A stretch of DNA of 64,000 nt from Solirubrobacter deserti (GCF_027587175.1 NZ_JAPCID010000023.1:42913-106912), one strand, 5' to 3'. Shown: positions 42,271 through 52,124, numbered from the stretch's first letter. Translations and numbers: made by a program. The notes: generated by a model not told the origin, from the letters alone.

Positions 42271-43200
42271 GTGGCGCGAGTTGTCGTCGTCGGTTCGATC
42301 AACGTCGACCTCGTGGTCGTCACCGAGCGCCTGCCCGCAGCCGGCGAGACCGTGACGGGCGGGCGCTTCGGCTCCTACGGGGGCGGCAAGAGCGCGAACC
42401 AGGCCGTCGCCGCCGCTCGACTCGGCGCGGAGGTCGCGTTCGTGGGCGCGGTCGGCGACGACGCCATGGGCGAAGAGGCGACGGAGGCGCTCCGCACGGA
42501 GGGCATCGACGTGTCGCGGATGGCCCGCCTGGGGGAGCCCACCGGCGTGGCCCTGATCGTCGTCGACGCCGCCGGTGAGAACCAGATCGCGGTCGCCTCG
42601 GGCGCGAACGCCGCGCTCGACGCCGCCGCGATCGCGCCCACGTTGGACGAGCTGCTCGCTGCGGCCGACTCGCCGCCCGCCCCCACGGCCGACTCGACGC
42701 CCGCGCCCGCGGGCGTCGTCCTCCTCGGCCATGAGGTCGGCGAGGACGTGGTGATCGCGGCGGCCCGCGCCGCCGAGGCCGCGGGCTGGCCTGTCGTGCT
42801 CAACCCGGCGCCCGCGCGCGAGCTGCCCGCCGCGCCGCTCGCCGTGCTCACCCCGAACGCGAGCGAGGCCGAGCAGCTCACGGGTGAAGCCGAGCCGGAA
42901 GCCGCCGCGCGCGCGTTGTCCGAGTCCACCGGCGCGGCCGTGCTGATCACGCTCGGTGCCCGCGGCGCCCTCCTGCTCGAGCCGGGCGGCTCGCCCGAGT
43001 TGCTGCCGGCGACCAACGTCGACGTCGTCGACACCACCGGCGCGGGCGACACGGTCAACGGCGCGCTCGCCGCCGAGCTCGCCGCGGGCCGACCTCTGCG
43101 CGAGGCCGCCGAGTTCGCGCTCCGAGCGGCCGCGCTCTCGACCACGAAGCCGGGCGCCCGCGGCGGCATGCCGACGCGCGCAGAAGTGGACGCCGCGTGA
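42271..43200 (+). CDS. PfkB-family carbohydrate kinase (ribokinase-like)
   Basis: 309 aa from GTG 42271. N-terminal VVVVGSINVDLVV and SYGGGKSANQAVAAARLG are PfkB signature 1, although GGKGANQ is more common than the Gly-Lys-Ser seen here. The C-terminal DTTGAGDTVNGALAAEL holds the catalytic Asp and anion hole of PfkB signature 2. A low-complexity insertion (SPPAPTADSTPAPAG, about residues 133-147), coded by an imperfect tandem repeat, interrupts the domain in an external loop. It phosphorylates a sugar, probably the one imported by the divergent ABC system. It ends just before a structured repeat region. Confidence 0.85.
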   Translation: MARVVVVGSINVDLVVVTERLPAAGETVTGGRFGSYGGGKSANQAVAAARLGAEVAFVGAVGDDAMGEEATEALRTEGIDVSRMARLGEPTGVALIVVDAAGENQIAVASGANAALDAAAIAPTLDELLAAADSPPAPTADSTPAPAGVVLLGHEVGEDVVIAAARAAEAAGWPVVLNPAPARELPAAPLAVLTPNASEAEQLTGEAEPEAAARALSESTGAAVLITLGARGALLLEPGGSPELLPATNVDVVDTTGAGDTVNGALAAELAAGRPLREAAEFALRAAALSTTKPGARGGMPTRAEVDAA

Positions 43201-43405
43201 GACGCGCAGCCGTGCACCGCCGCGGCTCGTGCCGGGCGCGCGCGACCCCCGTCCTCGCGGAACATCCCCCTCTTCGGGCGAAGCCCGGTTGCGCGAGACG
43301 GGGGTCGCGCGCGCCCGGCCACCACGGCGCCGGAGCCCCGCCGCTGCGAGCGAGGCTCGATCTCGGGTCGCGTGCGCCCGGCCACCACGGCGCCGGAGCC
43401 CGACC
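43201..43405. repeat. Structured intergenic repeat: 23-bp inverted repeat plus 37-bp tandem copies
   Basis: GCCGGGCGCGCGCGACCCCC plus GTC (43231-43253) is repeated in perfect reverse complement at 43298-43320. The 37-base unit starting GGGTCGCGCGCGCCCGG occurs at 43303-43339 and again at 43366-43402 with one mismatch (63 bases apart). The inner loop contains CTTCGGGCGAAG, a small hairpin. The 205-base region would fold into a long cruciform or RNA hairpin. It has no recognisable gene. Confidence 0.75.
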
Positions 43406-44227
43406 GTGAGGCGAAGAGCCATCCCGCTCCCCATCATCGCGGCCGGCGCGGGCCTGGCAGCCTGGGCGGCGTGGATCGAGCCGCGCAGGCTCGTCGTGCG
43501 CGATGTCGACCTCGCCGTGCCTCACTGGCCCGCCGCCCTGAGCGGGTTGCGGGCCGGGGTCATGTCGGACCTCCACGCGGGCGTGCCGCACGCGGGCCTC
43601 AACAAGATCGCGCGGGCCGTCGACGCGCTCAATGCGCGCGAGCCCGACATCCATCTGCTGCTCGGCGACTACCTCGACGCCAGCCAGAAGCTGCGGCGCA
43701 AGCTCGCGCCCGAGGCGGTCGCGGCCGAGCTCGCCCGGCTGAAGGCGCCGCTCGGGACGTACGCGGTGATCGGCAACCACGACTGGCACAACTCGGGCGA
43801 CCGGATGTGGCGGGCGCTCGAAGCGCACGGCATCCCGGTGCTCGAGGACCGAGCCGTGAAGGTCGGCGACTTCTGGATCGCGGGACTGGGCGACATGCGC
43901 CACCGCTTGCCGAACGTCGTCCACGCGCTGCGCGAGGTGCCCGAGGACGAGCCGGTGATCGTCCTCTCGCACGACCCGGACCTGTTCCCGCGCATCCCAC
44001 ACCGCGTCTCGCTCACGCTGTCCGGTCACACGCACGGCGGGCAGGTCGCGATCCCGGTCATCCGGCGGCCGCTGATGCCCTCCCACTACGGGGAGCGGTA
44101 CGCGCGCGGGCACATCGTCGAGCACGGCCGGCACCTGCTCGTGACCAGCGGCATCGGCACCAGCGGCCTGCCGGTCCGGTTCCTCGCGCCACCCGAGGTG
44201 CTGCACCTGACCTTGCGTAACCTGTGA
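43406..44227 (+). CDS. Calcineurin-like metallophosphoesterase (YkuE-type)
   Basis: 273 aa from GTG 43406. An N-terminal membrane anchor (PLPIIAAGAGLAAWAAW) precedes a binuclear-metal phosphoesterase: Asp55 and His57 in SDLHAG, Asp88 in LLLGDYLD, GNHDWH with Asn124/His125/Asp126, LSHDPDLF, and GHTHGGQ. It is of the YkuE kind, anchored outside the membrane or at its inner face. It would hydrolyse phosphoesters, possibly of lipids. The stop TGA lies inside the first of two ArsR operators. The N-terminal region before 43406 is repeat, not gene. Confidence 0.88.
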   Translation: MRRRAIPLPIIAAGAGLAAWAAWIEPRRLVVRDVDLAVPHWPAALSGLRAGVMSDLHAGVPHAGLNKIARAVDALNAREPDIHLLLGDYLDASQKLRRKLAPEAVAAELARLKAPLGTYAVIGNHDWHNSGDRMWRALEAHGIPVLEDRAVKVGDFWIAGLGDMRHRLPNVVHALREVPEDEPVIVLSHDPDLFPRIPHRVSLTLSGHTHGGQVAIPVIRRPLMPSHYGERYARGHIVEHGRHLLVTSGIGTSGLPVRFLAPPEVLHLTLRNL

Positions 44228-44250
44228 GTTACGCGTAACCTACGGGTTAC
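44217..44250. promoter_or_regulatory. Tandem ArsR-type operators upstream of SRPBCC gene
   Basis: GTAACCTGTGAGTTAC (44217-44232) and GTAACCTACGGGTTAC (44235-44250) are 16-base inverted repeats 18 bases centre to centre. The second is perfect (GTAACC/GGTTAC) and ends directly at the ATG of the SRPBCC gene. The next gene is an ArsR-family regulator, the likely binder. The first palindrome overlaps the previous gene's stop. Confidence 0.75.
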
Positions 44251-44670
44251 ATGAACAGCATCGAGCGCGACATCTTCATCGCCGCCCCCGTCGAGCGGGT
44301 GTGGCAGATCGTCACCGAGCCGGAGCACATGGCCAACTGGTTCGGCGACGCCGGCGCCTCCCGCGCCGGCGACACCATCACCGTCAGCTGGGCCGAGCAC
44401 GGCGACGGAGAGCTGCGGATCGTCCGCGAGGACGCGCCGCACGCCTTCGCCTTCCGCTGGGACGCGAACGACGCGGGCATCGGCGACACCCTCGTCGAGT
44501 TCACGCTTGCCACCGAGGGCGACGGCACGCGCGTGAAGGTCGTCGAGAGCGGTTGGGGCGAGCTGAACACGAGCCCGGAGCGCCAGGCCGAGCTGCGCGA
44601 CGGCAACGCCAGTGGCTGGAAGCACGAGCTCGGCGACCTCGAGCGCTACGCGCAGACGATCGCCGTGTGA
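44251..44670 (+). CDS. SRPBCC/AHSA1-domain protein
   Basis: 139 aa, starting right after the second palindrome. The N-terminal IERDIFIAAPVERVWQIVTE and ANWFGD pattern identify the AHSA1/START-like SRPBCC fold, a hydrophobic-cavity binding domain. Such proteins are often paired with ArsR regulators, forming compact autoregulated units. Ligand unknown. Its stop overlaps the GTG of the ArsR gene as GTGA. Translation seems to depend on a leaderless or very short transcript, because the operator ends at the ATG with no room for a Shine-Dalgarno. Confidence 0.88.
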   Translation: MNSIERDIFIAAPVERVWQIVTEPEHMANWFGDAGASRAGDTITVSWAEHGDGELRIVREDAPHAFAFRWDANDAGIGDTLVEFTLATEGDGTRVKVVESGWGELNTSPERQAELRDGNASGWKHELGDLERYAQTIAV

Positions 44671-44996
44671 CCGAGGACGTCTTCACCGCCCTCGCCGACC
44701 CCACGCGGCGCTCGATCCTCGACCTGCTCGCGGCCCACGGCCACGGCACGGCCACCACGCTGTCCGCCGAGCTGCCCGTGAGCCGCCCGGCGGTGATCAA
44801 GCACCTCGCTGTCCTCGACCGCGCCGGGCTCGTTGCTGCGCAGCGGCACGGCCGCGAGGTGAGGTACGTCGTCCAGCCCGAGCGCCTCCAGGAGACGGCG
44901 GCGTGGATGTCACGGCTGGCGGACCGGTGGGACGCTCGGCTGGCGGGGGTGAAGGCGCTGGCCGAGGCCGCCGAGGACGCCGACTCGCGCGGATGA
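44667..44996 (+). CDS. ArsR-family transcriptional regulator
   Basis: 109 aa from GTG 44667. Winged helix with FTALADPTRRSILDLLAAHG, then VSRPAVIKHLAVLDRAGLV as the recognition helix and VRYVVQPERLQE as the wing. There is no Cys metal site (CxC or Cys-rich), so the signal is unlikely to be metal. The pairing with an SRPBCC gene and two palindromes upstream points to an autoregulatory operon. The frame beyond the C-terminus overlaps a small antisense membrane-protein frame. Confidence 0.9.
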   Translation: MTEDVFTALADPTRRSILDLLAAHGHGTATTLSAELPVSRPAVIKHLAVLDRAGLVAAQRHGREVRYVVQPERLQETAAWMSRLADRWDARLAGVKALAEAAEDADSRG

Positions 44997-45144
44997 AGAC
45001 GACCAGCTGCGCGGCAAAGAAGAGAAAGCCCGGAATCGCGAGGATCCACAGCCCGTCGGCGGCGGTGACGACGGTGAACACCGCGGCGAGCGGCAGGATG
45101 AGCAGCGCGACGCGTCTGCGTTGACTGCCAAGCGTTCGCGGCAT
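44797..45144 (-). CDS. Possible small two-helix membrane protein (partly antisense to the ArsR gene)
   Basis: Frame from ATG 45144 with two hydrophobic stretches (ALLILPLAAVFTVVTAADG and WILAIPGFLFFAAQLVVFI), then a basic and Pro-rich tail. The first 50 residues lie in otherwise non-coding sequence and look like a genuine membrane hairpin. The tail runs antisense to the ArsR gene for 200 bases, so the real end or even the gene is uncertain. No family recognised. Confidence 0.35.
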   Translation of the reverse strand: MPRTLGSQRRRVALLILPLAAVFTVVTAADGLWILAIPGFLFFAAQLVVFIRASRRPRRPRPAPSPPPAERPTGPPAVTSTPPSPGGARAGRRTSPRGRAAAQQRARRGRGQRGA

Positions 45145-45239
45145 GCAGTGAGTTGTACCCCGGCGACCGGAACTTCCCGGGTTCAGCGTGAGCTGACAGC
45201 GCCGCACGCGAGCTGCGGTTGCGAAGATCCGTGGCCACG

Positions 45240-45968
45240 ATGACCCACGTGACTCAGATGGCGGAGCTGTGGTTCGACCACGAGCCGCAACTCGACCTCG
45301 ACGCACTCGCCGCCGCGGTCCCCGGCGCCGAGCGGATGGGCGACGCGCTCGTCCACCCGCGCTTCGCGTTCACCCTCGACGACGGTTCGAAGGGCGCGCT
45401 GGTCACCACGTTCCTGACGCCCGACGGTGAGCGCACGGACGAGAATGCGGCGACCACCGAGCAGACGTGGGACTGGGAGGACGCGGACGCTGTGCTCGCC
45501 CGTTGCACGCACAGCCTGCTCGTCGCCGAGCTGTTCGGCAGCGTGCGCCCGTACCGGGAGCGCATCGAGACCTACGTCCCCACCCTGTGCGCCGCGATCG
45601 AGCAGCTGCAGCCCGCGGCGGTGTGGCTGCCCAACAGCGAGCGCGTCGCCAACCCCGCCGCGATCCTGCACGATCGCGAGCTCATCGCCTGCCTGAACGT
45701 CCGGTTGTACGGGATCGAGGACACCGACCACAAGCTCATGGACACGCTCGGCCTGCACGCGCTCGGCCTGCCGGACCTGCAGTGCGCCTACGAGCACGAC
45801 GACCCGGCCGACATCGCCCAGTTGCTGTTCGACGTCGCCGGTTACCTGCTCGACCACGGCGACGTGATCGAGGACGGCGACGACCTCGCCGAGCGCGGCT
45901 GGGTCTGCCACGACGCCGTCTCGGTGACCGAGCCCGAACGGCGCGCGCTCACCCTCACCCGGCCGTAG
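45240..45968 (+). CDS. DUF4261-domain protein
   Basis: 242 aa from ATG 45240; a TTG at 45219 is possible. The N-terminal AELWFDHEPQLDLDALAAAV and the pattern DALVHPRFAFTLDD followed by THSLLVAELFG and VWLPNSERVANPA fit the DUF4261 family, whose members are cytosolic and often linked to polymorphic-toxin or SUKH-like loci. Function unknown. It converges on the YciI-like gene with a 14-base overlap of stop codons. No membrane or catalytic motif is visible. Confidence 0.7.
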   Translation: MTHVTQMAELWFDHEPQLDLDALAAAVPGAERMGDALVHPRFAFTLDDGSKGALVTTFLTPDGERTDENAATTEQTWDWEDADAVLARCTHSLLVAELFGSVRPYRERIETYVPTLCAAIEQLQPAAVWLPNSERVANPAAILHDRELIACLNVRLYGIEDTDHKLMDTLGLHALGLPDLQCAYEHDDPADIAQLLFDVAGYLLDHGDVIEDGDDLAERGWVCHDAVSVTEPERRALTLTRP

Positions 45969-46260
45969 CGCCGCGCAGGAACGCTGCCTGGAACCCACGC
46001 AGCTCGCCGCGGGCCATGCCCGAGGCGATCGCCGGGTCCGCCTGCATGTACGCCTGCGCCGCGTCCTCATCGGGCGCCTCGAACACGCAGATGCCGGTGT
46101 TCGTCGTGCCCAACGTCGGCCCGGCGAGGATCAGCGAGCCCTCCTCCAGCCGTTGCGTGAGCAGCTTGACGTGCTCGCCCCAGACCGCCTGTTCCTCGTC
46201 CGTCATCGTGCCGGCGAAGTTCTCGCGCGGGGGATGCAGGAAGTAGATCCATTGCTCCAT
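45955..46260 (-). CDS. YciI-related protein
   Basis: 101 aa from ATG 46260. The YCII fold is visible: WIYFLHPPRENF at the first strand, HVKLLTQRLEEGSLILAGPT and the conserved GICVFEAPDEDAAQAYMQ at the end. These are small dimeric ferredoxin-like proteins of unknown role, sometimes enzymatic with a His-Asp dyad. His9 (FLHPP) and Asp21 could form it. It overlaps the DUF4261 gene at the 3' end by 14 bases and follows the LRR gene's stop on the same strand by 11 bases. Confidence 0.8.
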   Translation of the reverse strand: MEQWIYFLHPPRENFAGTMTDEEQAVWGEHVKLLTQRLEEGSLILAGPTLGTTNTGICVFEAPDEDAAQAYMQADPAIASGMARGELRGFQAAFLRGATAG

Positions 46261-46271
46261 GGCGCGCGAGC

Positions 46272-46846
46272 CTATTCAGTGAGCACGACGCATCCGCGCG
46301 CGAGCAGTTCGGCGGGCGGGTCGTAGACCTGGTTCCAGCGCAGGTCGAGCTTCTCGAGGCGCGGGAGCTCGCCGATCCAGTCCGGGACGGACGTCAGGCG
46401 GTTCGCGCGCAGGTCGAGCAGGCGCAGCTCGTGGAGTCCGCGCACGGTCTCGGGGACCGCGGTGAGCGCGTTGGTGCGCAGGTGCAGCTCGCGCAGCTTC
46501 GGCAGCCGCAGCTCCGGCACCGCCGTCAGCCCGAGGTCCAGCGCGCGCAGCTCGATCAGCTCGGGGAGGTCGAGAGCCGGCAGCGCCGGCAGCGGGTTCT
46601 CGCTCACGTTCAGGTAGGTGAGCGAGGGCGGCAAGGACGGCAGCGCCGTGAGCGCGTTGTCGTGCAGGTAGAGGATCTCCAGCCGGGTCAGCGCGGACAG
46701 GTCGGGCACGGCGCGCAGCGCATTGTGGCCGAGGTCGAGCGTGCGCAGAGCGGCCAGCGAGCCGTACCACTCGGGCACGGTCTCCAGGCCGAGCTCACAC
46801 GTATAGAGCCGCTCGAGCTCCGGATCCGGAGCCTCGAGCAGCCCTC

Positions 46847-46850
<4 letters not shown>
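46272..46850 (-). CDS. Leucine-rich repeat protein
   Basis: About 192 aa with some seven bacterial LRRs of the form LxxLxLxxNxLxxVP (for example LRTLDLGHNALRAVPDL, LEILYLHDNALTALPSL, LRELHLRTNALTAVPE, LRLLDLRANRLTSVPDW). No signal peptide, so a cytosolic protein-binding scaffold. No ATG, GTG or TTG precedes the first repeat; a CTG at 46850 overlaps the stop of the upstream gene as CTGA and would give LRGLLEAPDPELERL as the N-terminus. It is coupled to a 574-aa protein of unknown function and may bind it. Confidence 0.7.
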
Positions 46851-48571
<1,721 letters not shown>

Positions 48572-48641
48572 GCGCCATGACGCTACCGCACCTTCGGCCA
48601 GGACCGGTCAAGCACCCGTTGCCGGTCCCCGCCGCCCGCGC

Positions 48642-50000
48642 TCAGCGCCGGATGGGGTAGCCCGCGCGCGCCCACGTGCCGACGCCGCCGTCGACCACGT
48701 GCAGGACCTCGCGCGCCCCGTACCGCTGCACGAGCGAAGCGCCGACCGCGGCGCGCTGCCCGCTCGCGCAGATGACCGCGACCGGCTCGTCCGCGTCCAG
48801 GTCGGACGGCAGCGCGTGGATGTCGTGGTAGGGCACGAACACCGAGTCCGGGATGTGCCCGGCCTCCCACTCGTCGCGCTCGCGGACGTCGAGGATCTGG
48901 GTGCCGTCGCGCTCGTGCAGCTCGTGCACGGTGAGCCGCTCGATCTTCGCCACCGGCAGCTTCTCCTCGCGCCAGCTCGTCATCCCGCCCGCGAGGTAGC
49001 CGGCGATCCGCTCGACGCCGACGGCGGCGGCCAGCTCGGCCGCGTGCAGCGCGTCGGCGTCGTCGCGGCCGACCAGCACGATCTCCTCGTCCGGCCCGGC
49101 GATCCACGCCAGCCGGGTCCCGAACCCGGCCTGCAGGATCGTGTTGCAGATCGCGCCCGGGATGTGCGCGTCGTCGAACTGGAGCGAGGTGCGCACGTCG
49201 ATCACGGGCGCGTCGAGCGTCTGGATCTGGCGCGGGGTGAGCGGGTGCGCGTCGACGGTCCGGCGGTCCAGCGACCCGCGGTTGATCGCGACGATCGCCT
49301 TGAAGTTCGGCGGCTGCGGGCGCAGCGCGGAGGTCGCGCGCGCGACGAACTCGTCCTCGTCGCCGACGCCCAGCAGCTCGTTGTGGCGGCGCTCGAAGCC
49401 GATCGTCGTGGACACCTTGAGGTCCATCGCGGGCCCGCCGCACAGCGAGCCGCCCAGGTGGCCGGGCCAGACCTCGACGTCGTCGCCCAGTACCAGCAGC
49501 GCGGTGTGCAGCGAGCGGTAGATGTCGCGCGCGCCCTCCTCCTTCTCGACGGCGAGGTCGGGCCGCGCGATGTCGCCCACGAACAACGAGTCACCGGTCA
49601 GCACCGCCCATGGCTCAGAGCCGCGCGCAGTATCGATGAGCGCGAACGCCGTGTGCTCGGGCCGGTGCCCGGGCGTGTGCAGCGCGCGCACGCGCACCGA
49701 CCCCAGCTCCAGCTCCCAGCCGTCCTGGAAGGCCTCGTGCTCGTAGTCGGGCGAAGCGAGCGCGTGGACATGGATCGTCGCGCCGGTCGCGGCCGCGAGC
49801 CGGCCGTGGCCGCTGACGTGGTCCGCGTGGTTGTGCGTCTCGAGGATGTGCTCGATCGAGACGCCGAGGTAGCGCGCGAGCCGCAGGTACTCGCCGATCT
49901 CGAGCCGCGGGTCCACGACGGCCGCGACGCCCGCGGACTCGTCGCCGACCAGGTAAGAGGCGCACCCGAGGTCCTCGTGCGCAATCTGCCGGAAGATCAC
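48642..50000 (-). CDS. Metallo-beta-lactamase-fold / double rhodanese protein (persulfide dioxygenase-like)
   Basis: 452 aa from GTG 50000. The N-terminal ETHE1-like hydrolase domain has the metal motif THNHADH (His57, His59, Asp61, His62) plus HTPGH and a later GDSLF Asp, binding iron in persulfide dioxygenases. Two rhodanese domains follow: the first (about 265-350) lacks the active Cys (VLVGRDDADA), the second (about 370-450) has Cys411 in VICASGQRAA. It likely oxidises glutathione- or thiol-persulfide to sulfite and moves sulfane sulfur. Divergent from the ClpE-like gene across a palindrome. Confidence 0.85.
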   Translation of the reverse strand: MIFRQIAHEDLGCASYLVGDESAGVAAVVDPRLEIGEYLRLARYLGVSIEHILETHNHADHVSGHGRLAAATGATIHVHALASPDYEHEAFQDGWELELGSVRVRALHTPGHRPEHTAFALIDTARGSEPWAVLTGDSLFVGDIARPDLAVEKEEGARDIYRSLHTALLVLGDDVEVWPGHLGGSLCGGPAMDLKVSTTIGFERRHNELLGVGDEDEFVARATSALRPQPPNFKAIVAINRGSLDRRTVDAHPLTPRQIQTLDAPVIDVRTSLQFDDAHIPGAICNTILQAGFGTRLAWIAGPDEEIVLVGRDDADALHAAELAAAVGVERIAGYLAGGMTSWREEKLPVAKIERLTVHELHERDGTQILDVRERDEWEAGHIPDSVFVPYHDIHALPSDLDADEPVAVICASGQRAAVGASLVQRYGAREVLHVVDGGVGTWARAGYPIRR

Positions 50001-50034
50001 GAGGCGAAATCTACTCCCACTGTGCGCGCCATCA

Positions 50035-50054
50035 CGTTGCGTGCGCAAGCAACG
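50035..50054. promoter_or_regulatory. 20-base near-perfect palindrome upstream of ClpE-like gene
   Basis: CGTTGCGTGCGCAAGCAACG reads the same on both strands except for one mismatched pair (T/G exchange). It sits in the 69-base gap between the persulfide-dioxygenase gene and the ClpE-like gene. TATCTT (50057-50062) just after it is a candidate -10 with the GTG 8 bases downstream, so the clp transcript may be leaderless and repressible from this site. No match to CIRCE or CtsR boxes was seen. Confidence 0.6.
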
Positions 50055-50069
50055 GCTATCTTAGTCTGC

Positions 50070-52088
50070 GTGACTGAGATTTTTGACACCACTCCCACGC
50101 TGTGCGCCGTCTGCGGCGAGCGGCCGGGTACGGTGCGCATGGTGTTCGCGGCCGGCCCTCAGCGGCGGACCGCGGTGCTGTGTGAAACGTGCGCGACCGA
50201 CCTGCGCGAGCGCAAGCCCGCCGACCCCGAGCGCGCGCCCAAGAGCGCCCTCGGCGAATTCGGGCGCGATCTCACCGCCGCCGCCAAGGCGGGCCGCATC
50301 GACCCGGTCATCGGTCGCGACGACGAGATCGCCCAGACGATCGAGATCCTCTCCCGCCGGCGCAAGAACAACGCCGTCCTGATCGGCGAGGCCGGCGTCG
50401 GCAAGACCGCCATCGCCGAGGGCCTGGCGCTGCGCATCCACGAGCAGACCGTCCCCGAGGTGCTGCACGGGACGCGCCTGGTCGCGCTCGACCTGTCCGG
50501 CATGGTCGCCGGCGCGCAGTTCCGCGGCCAGTTCGAGCAGCGCCTGAAGAAGGCGCTCGAGGACGCCTCCGGCGGCAACACGATCCTGTTCATCGACGAG
50601 CTGCACACCGTGCTCGGCGCCGGCAACGCCGAGGGCGGCATGGACGCGGCCAACATCCTCAAGCCGCTGCTCGCGCGCGGTGAGCTGCGCGTGATCGGCG
50701 CGACCACGCTCGCCGAGTACCGCAAGATCGAGCGCGACTCCGCCCTCGCCCGCCGCTTCTCCGCGGTGACTGTCGAGGAGCCGTCGGTCGACGACACCGT
50801 GACGATCCTGCGCGGCCTGCGCGGCGCGTACGAGAAGCACCACGCCGTCATGATCGACGACGCGGCGCTCGAGGCTGCCGCCCGGCTGAGCGATCGCTAC
50901 ATCACCGAGTACCACCTGCCCGACAAGGCGATCGACCTCGTCGACCAGGCCGCGGCGCGGCTGCGGCTGACGGGCGCCAAGGACCTGAGCGCCGAGATCG
51001 CGGACGCCGTCACGCGCGAGGACTACGAGCGCGCGGCCGAGCTCAAGCGCCGCCAGGGCGCCGATGGCCCCGTGGTCGTCGGCGAGACCCAGATTGCCGC
51101 GGTGGTCGCGGACCGCACCGGCATCCCGGTCGGCGAGCTCGTCGAGGGCGAGCTCGAGCGGCTCAACGACCTCGAGGACGACCTGCACGAGCGCGTGATC
51201 GGCCAGGACGCGGCCGTCGAGGTGGTGGCGGACACGATCCGCCGCGCCCGCGTCGGCCTCTCCGAGGGCGACCGTCCGCTCGGCAGCTTCCTGTTCCTCG
51301 GCCCCACCGGCGTCGGCAAGACCGAATTGGTCAAGGCCCTGGCGGAGCGGCTGTTCGCCACCGAGAAGGCGCTCGTCCGGATCGACATGAGCGAGTTCCG
51401 CGAGCCGCACACGGTCGCGCGGCTGATCGGCTCGCCTCCCGGCTACGTCGGGTACGGCGACGGCGGCCAGCTGACCGAGCCCGTGCGCCGGCGCCCGTAC
51501 TCGGTGATCCTGCTCGACGAGATCGAGAAGGCGCACCCGGAGGTCTGGAACGTGCTCCTGCAGGTGATGGACGACGGCCGCCTGACCGACGGCGAGGGCC
51601 GCACGGTGGACTTCAACAACGCGGTGATCGTGATGACGTCGAACCTCGGCGCGGGGCAGGCCAAGCGCGGAATCGGCTTCACCGCGAGCGCGCCGAAGGC
51701 CGAGGCCGCGCGCATGGAGGAGGCCGCCAAGGCCGCCTTCCTACCCGAGTTCATCAACCGCATCGACGAGATCGTGACCTTCGACGCGCTGAGCGCCGAG
51801 CAGGTCGAGCGGATCGCGGCACAGATGGTCGAGCGGGTCGGCGACCGGCTCGCGACCGAGCGCGACATCAACCTCGACGTCGCCGACGCCTACGTCGCCC
51901 GGCTGGCGCAGGAGGGATTCGACGAGGCCTACGGCGCCCGCCCGCTGCAGCGCCACATCCGGCGCACGCTGGAGAAGGCGCTGACGCGCGCGATCCTCGC
52001 CGGCGAGATCGCCGACGGCGACCGCGTCCACGTCACCGAGGACGGGTCGCTGATCGTCGAGCCGGCGCACGCCTTCACGACGGCCTAA
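50070..52088 (+). CDS. Clp ATPase with N-terminal zinc finger (ClpE-like)
   Basis: 672 aa from GTG 50070. Instead of the Clp-N repeats of ClpC/ClpA it has a zinc finger Cys12-x2-Cys15-x22-Cys38-x2-Cys41, the layout of ClpE. Two AAA+ domains follow: Walker A GEAGVGKT and GPTGVGKT, Walker B LFIDELHT and LLDEIEKAH. Between them a UVR-like motif (EDYERAAELKRRQ) and in the second domain an IGF loop for ClpP docking (KRGIGF). It unfolds proteins for ClpP proteolysis. ClpE is typical of Firmicutes, so its presence here is notable. Its TAA stop lies in a REP-like element. Confidence 0.88.
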   Translation: MTEIFDTTPTLCAVCGERPGTVRMVFAAGPQRRTAVLCETCATDLRERKPADPERAPKSALGEFGRDLTAAAKAGRIDPVIGRDDEIAQTIEILSRRRKNNAVLIGEAGVGKTAIAEGLALRIHEQTVPEVLHGTRLVALDLSGMVAGAQFRGQFEQRLKKALEDASGGNTILFIDELHTVLGAGNAEGGMDAANILKPLLARGELRVIGATTLAEYRKIERDSALARRFSAVTVEEPSVDDTVTILRGLRGAYEKHHAVMIDDAALEAAARLSDRYITEYHLPDKAIDLVDQAAARLRLTGAKDLSAEIADAVTREDYERAAELKRRQGADGPVVVGETQIAAVVADRTGIPVGELVEGELERLNDLEDDLHERVIGQDAAVEVVADTIRRARVGLSEGDRPLGSFLFLGPTGVGKTELVKALAERLFATEKALVRIDMSEFREPHTVARLIGSPPGYVGYGDGGQLTEPVRRRPYSVILLDEIEKAHPEVWNVLLQVMDDGRLTDGEGRTVDFNNAVIVMTSNLGAGQAKRGIGFTASAPKAEAARMEEAAKAAFLPEFINRIDEIVTFDALSAEQVERIAAQMVERVGDRLATERDINLDVADAYVARLAQEGFDEAYGARPLQRHIRRTLEKALTRAILAGEIADGDRVHVTEDGSLIVEPAHAFTTA

Positions 52089-52116
52089 GGGCACCTAGGA
52101 GGTCTGACCCCTTAGG
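52084..52116. repeat. REP-like element, copy 2 (GGTCTGACCCC)
   Basis: Arms CCTAAGGG (52084-52091) and CCCTTAGG (52109-52116) are perfect inverted repeats and enclose GGTCTGACC. On the other strand it reads CCTAAGGGGTCAGACC, one base shorter than copy 1 (13816-13852). As there, the left arm includes the stop codon of the preceding gene, and the following gene starts within 10 bases of the right arm. Confidence 0.75.
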
Positions 52117-52124
52117 TTGCGGGC

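Noticed and set aside
43197..43409. 70-codon frame over the structured repeat region
   Set aside because: The peptide repeats RAPGHHGAG because the DNA is duplicated; no start site or conserved feature supports a gene.
50035..50054. CIRCE or CtsR-type heat-shock operator upstream of the ClpE-like gene
   Set aside because: The palindrome does not match the known CIRCE or CtsR consensus.
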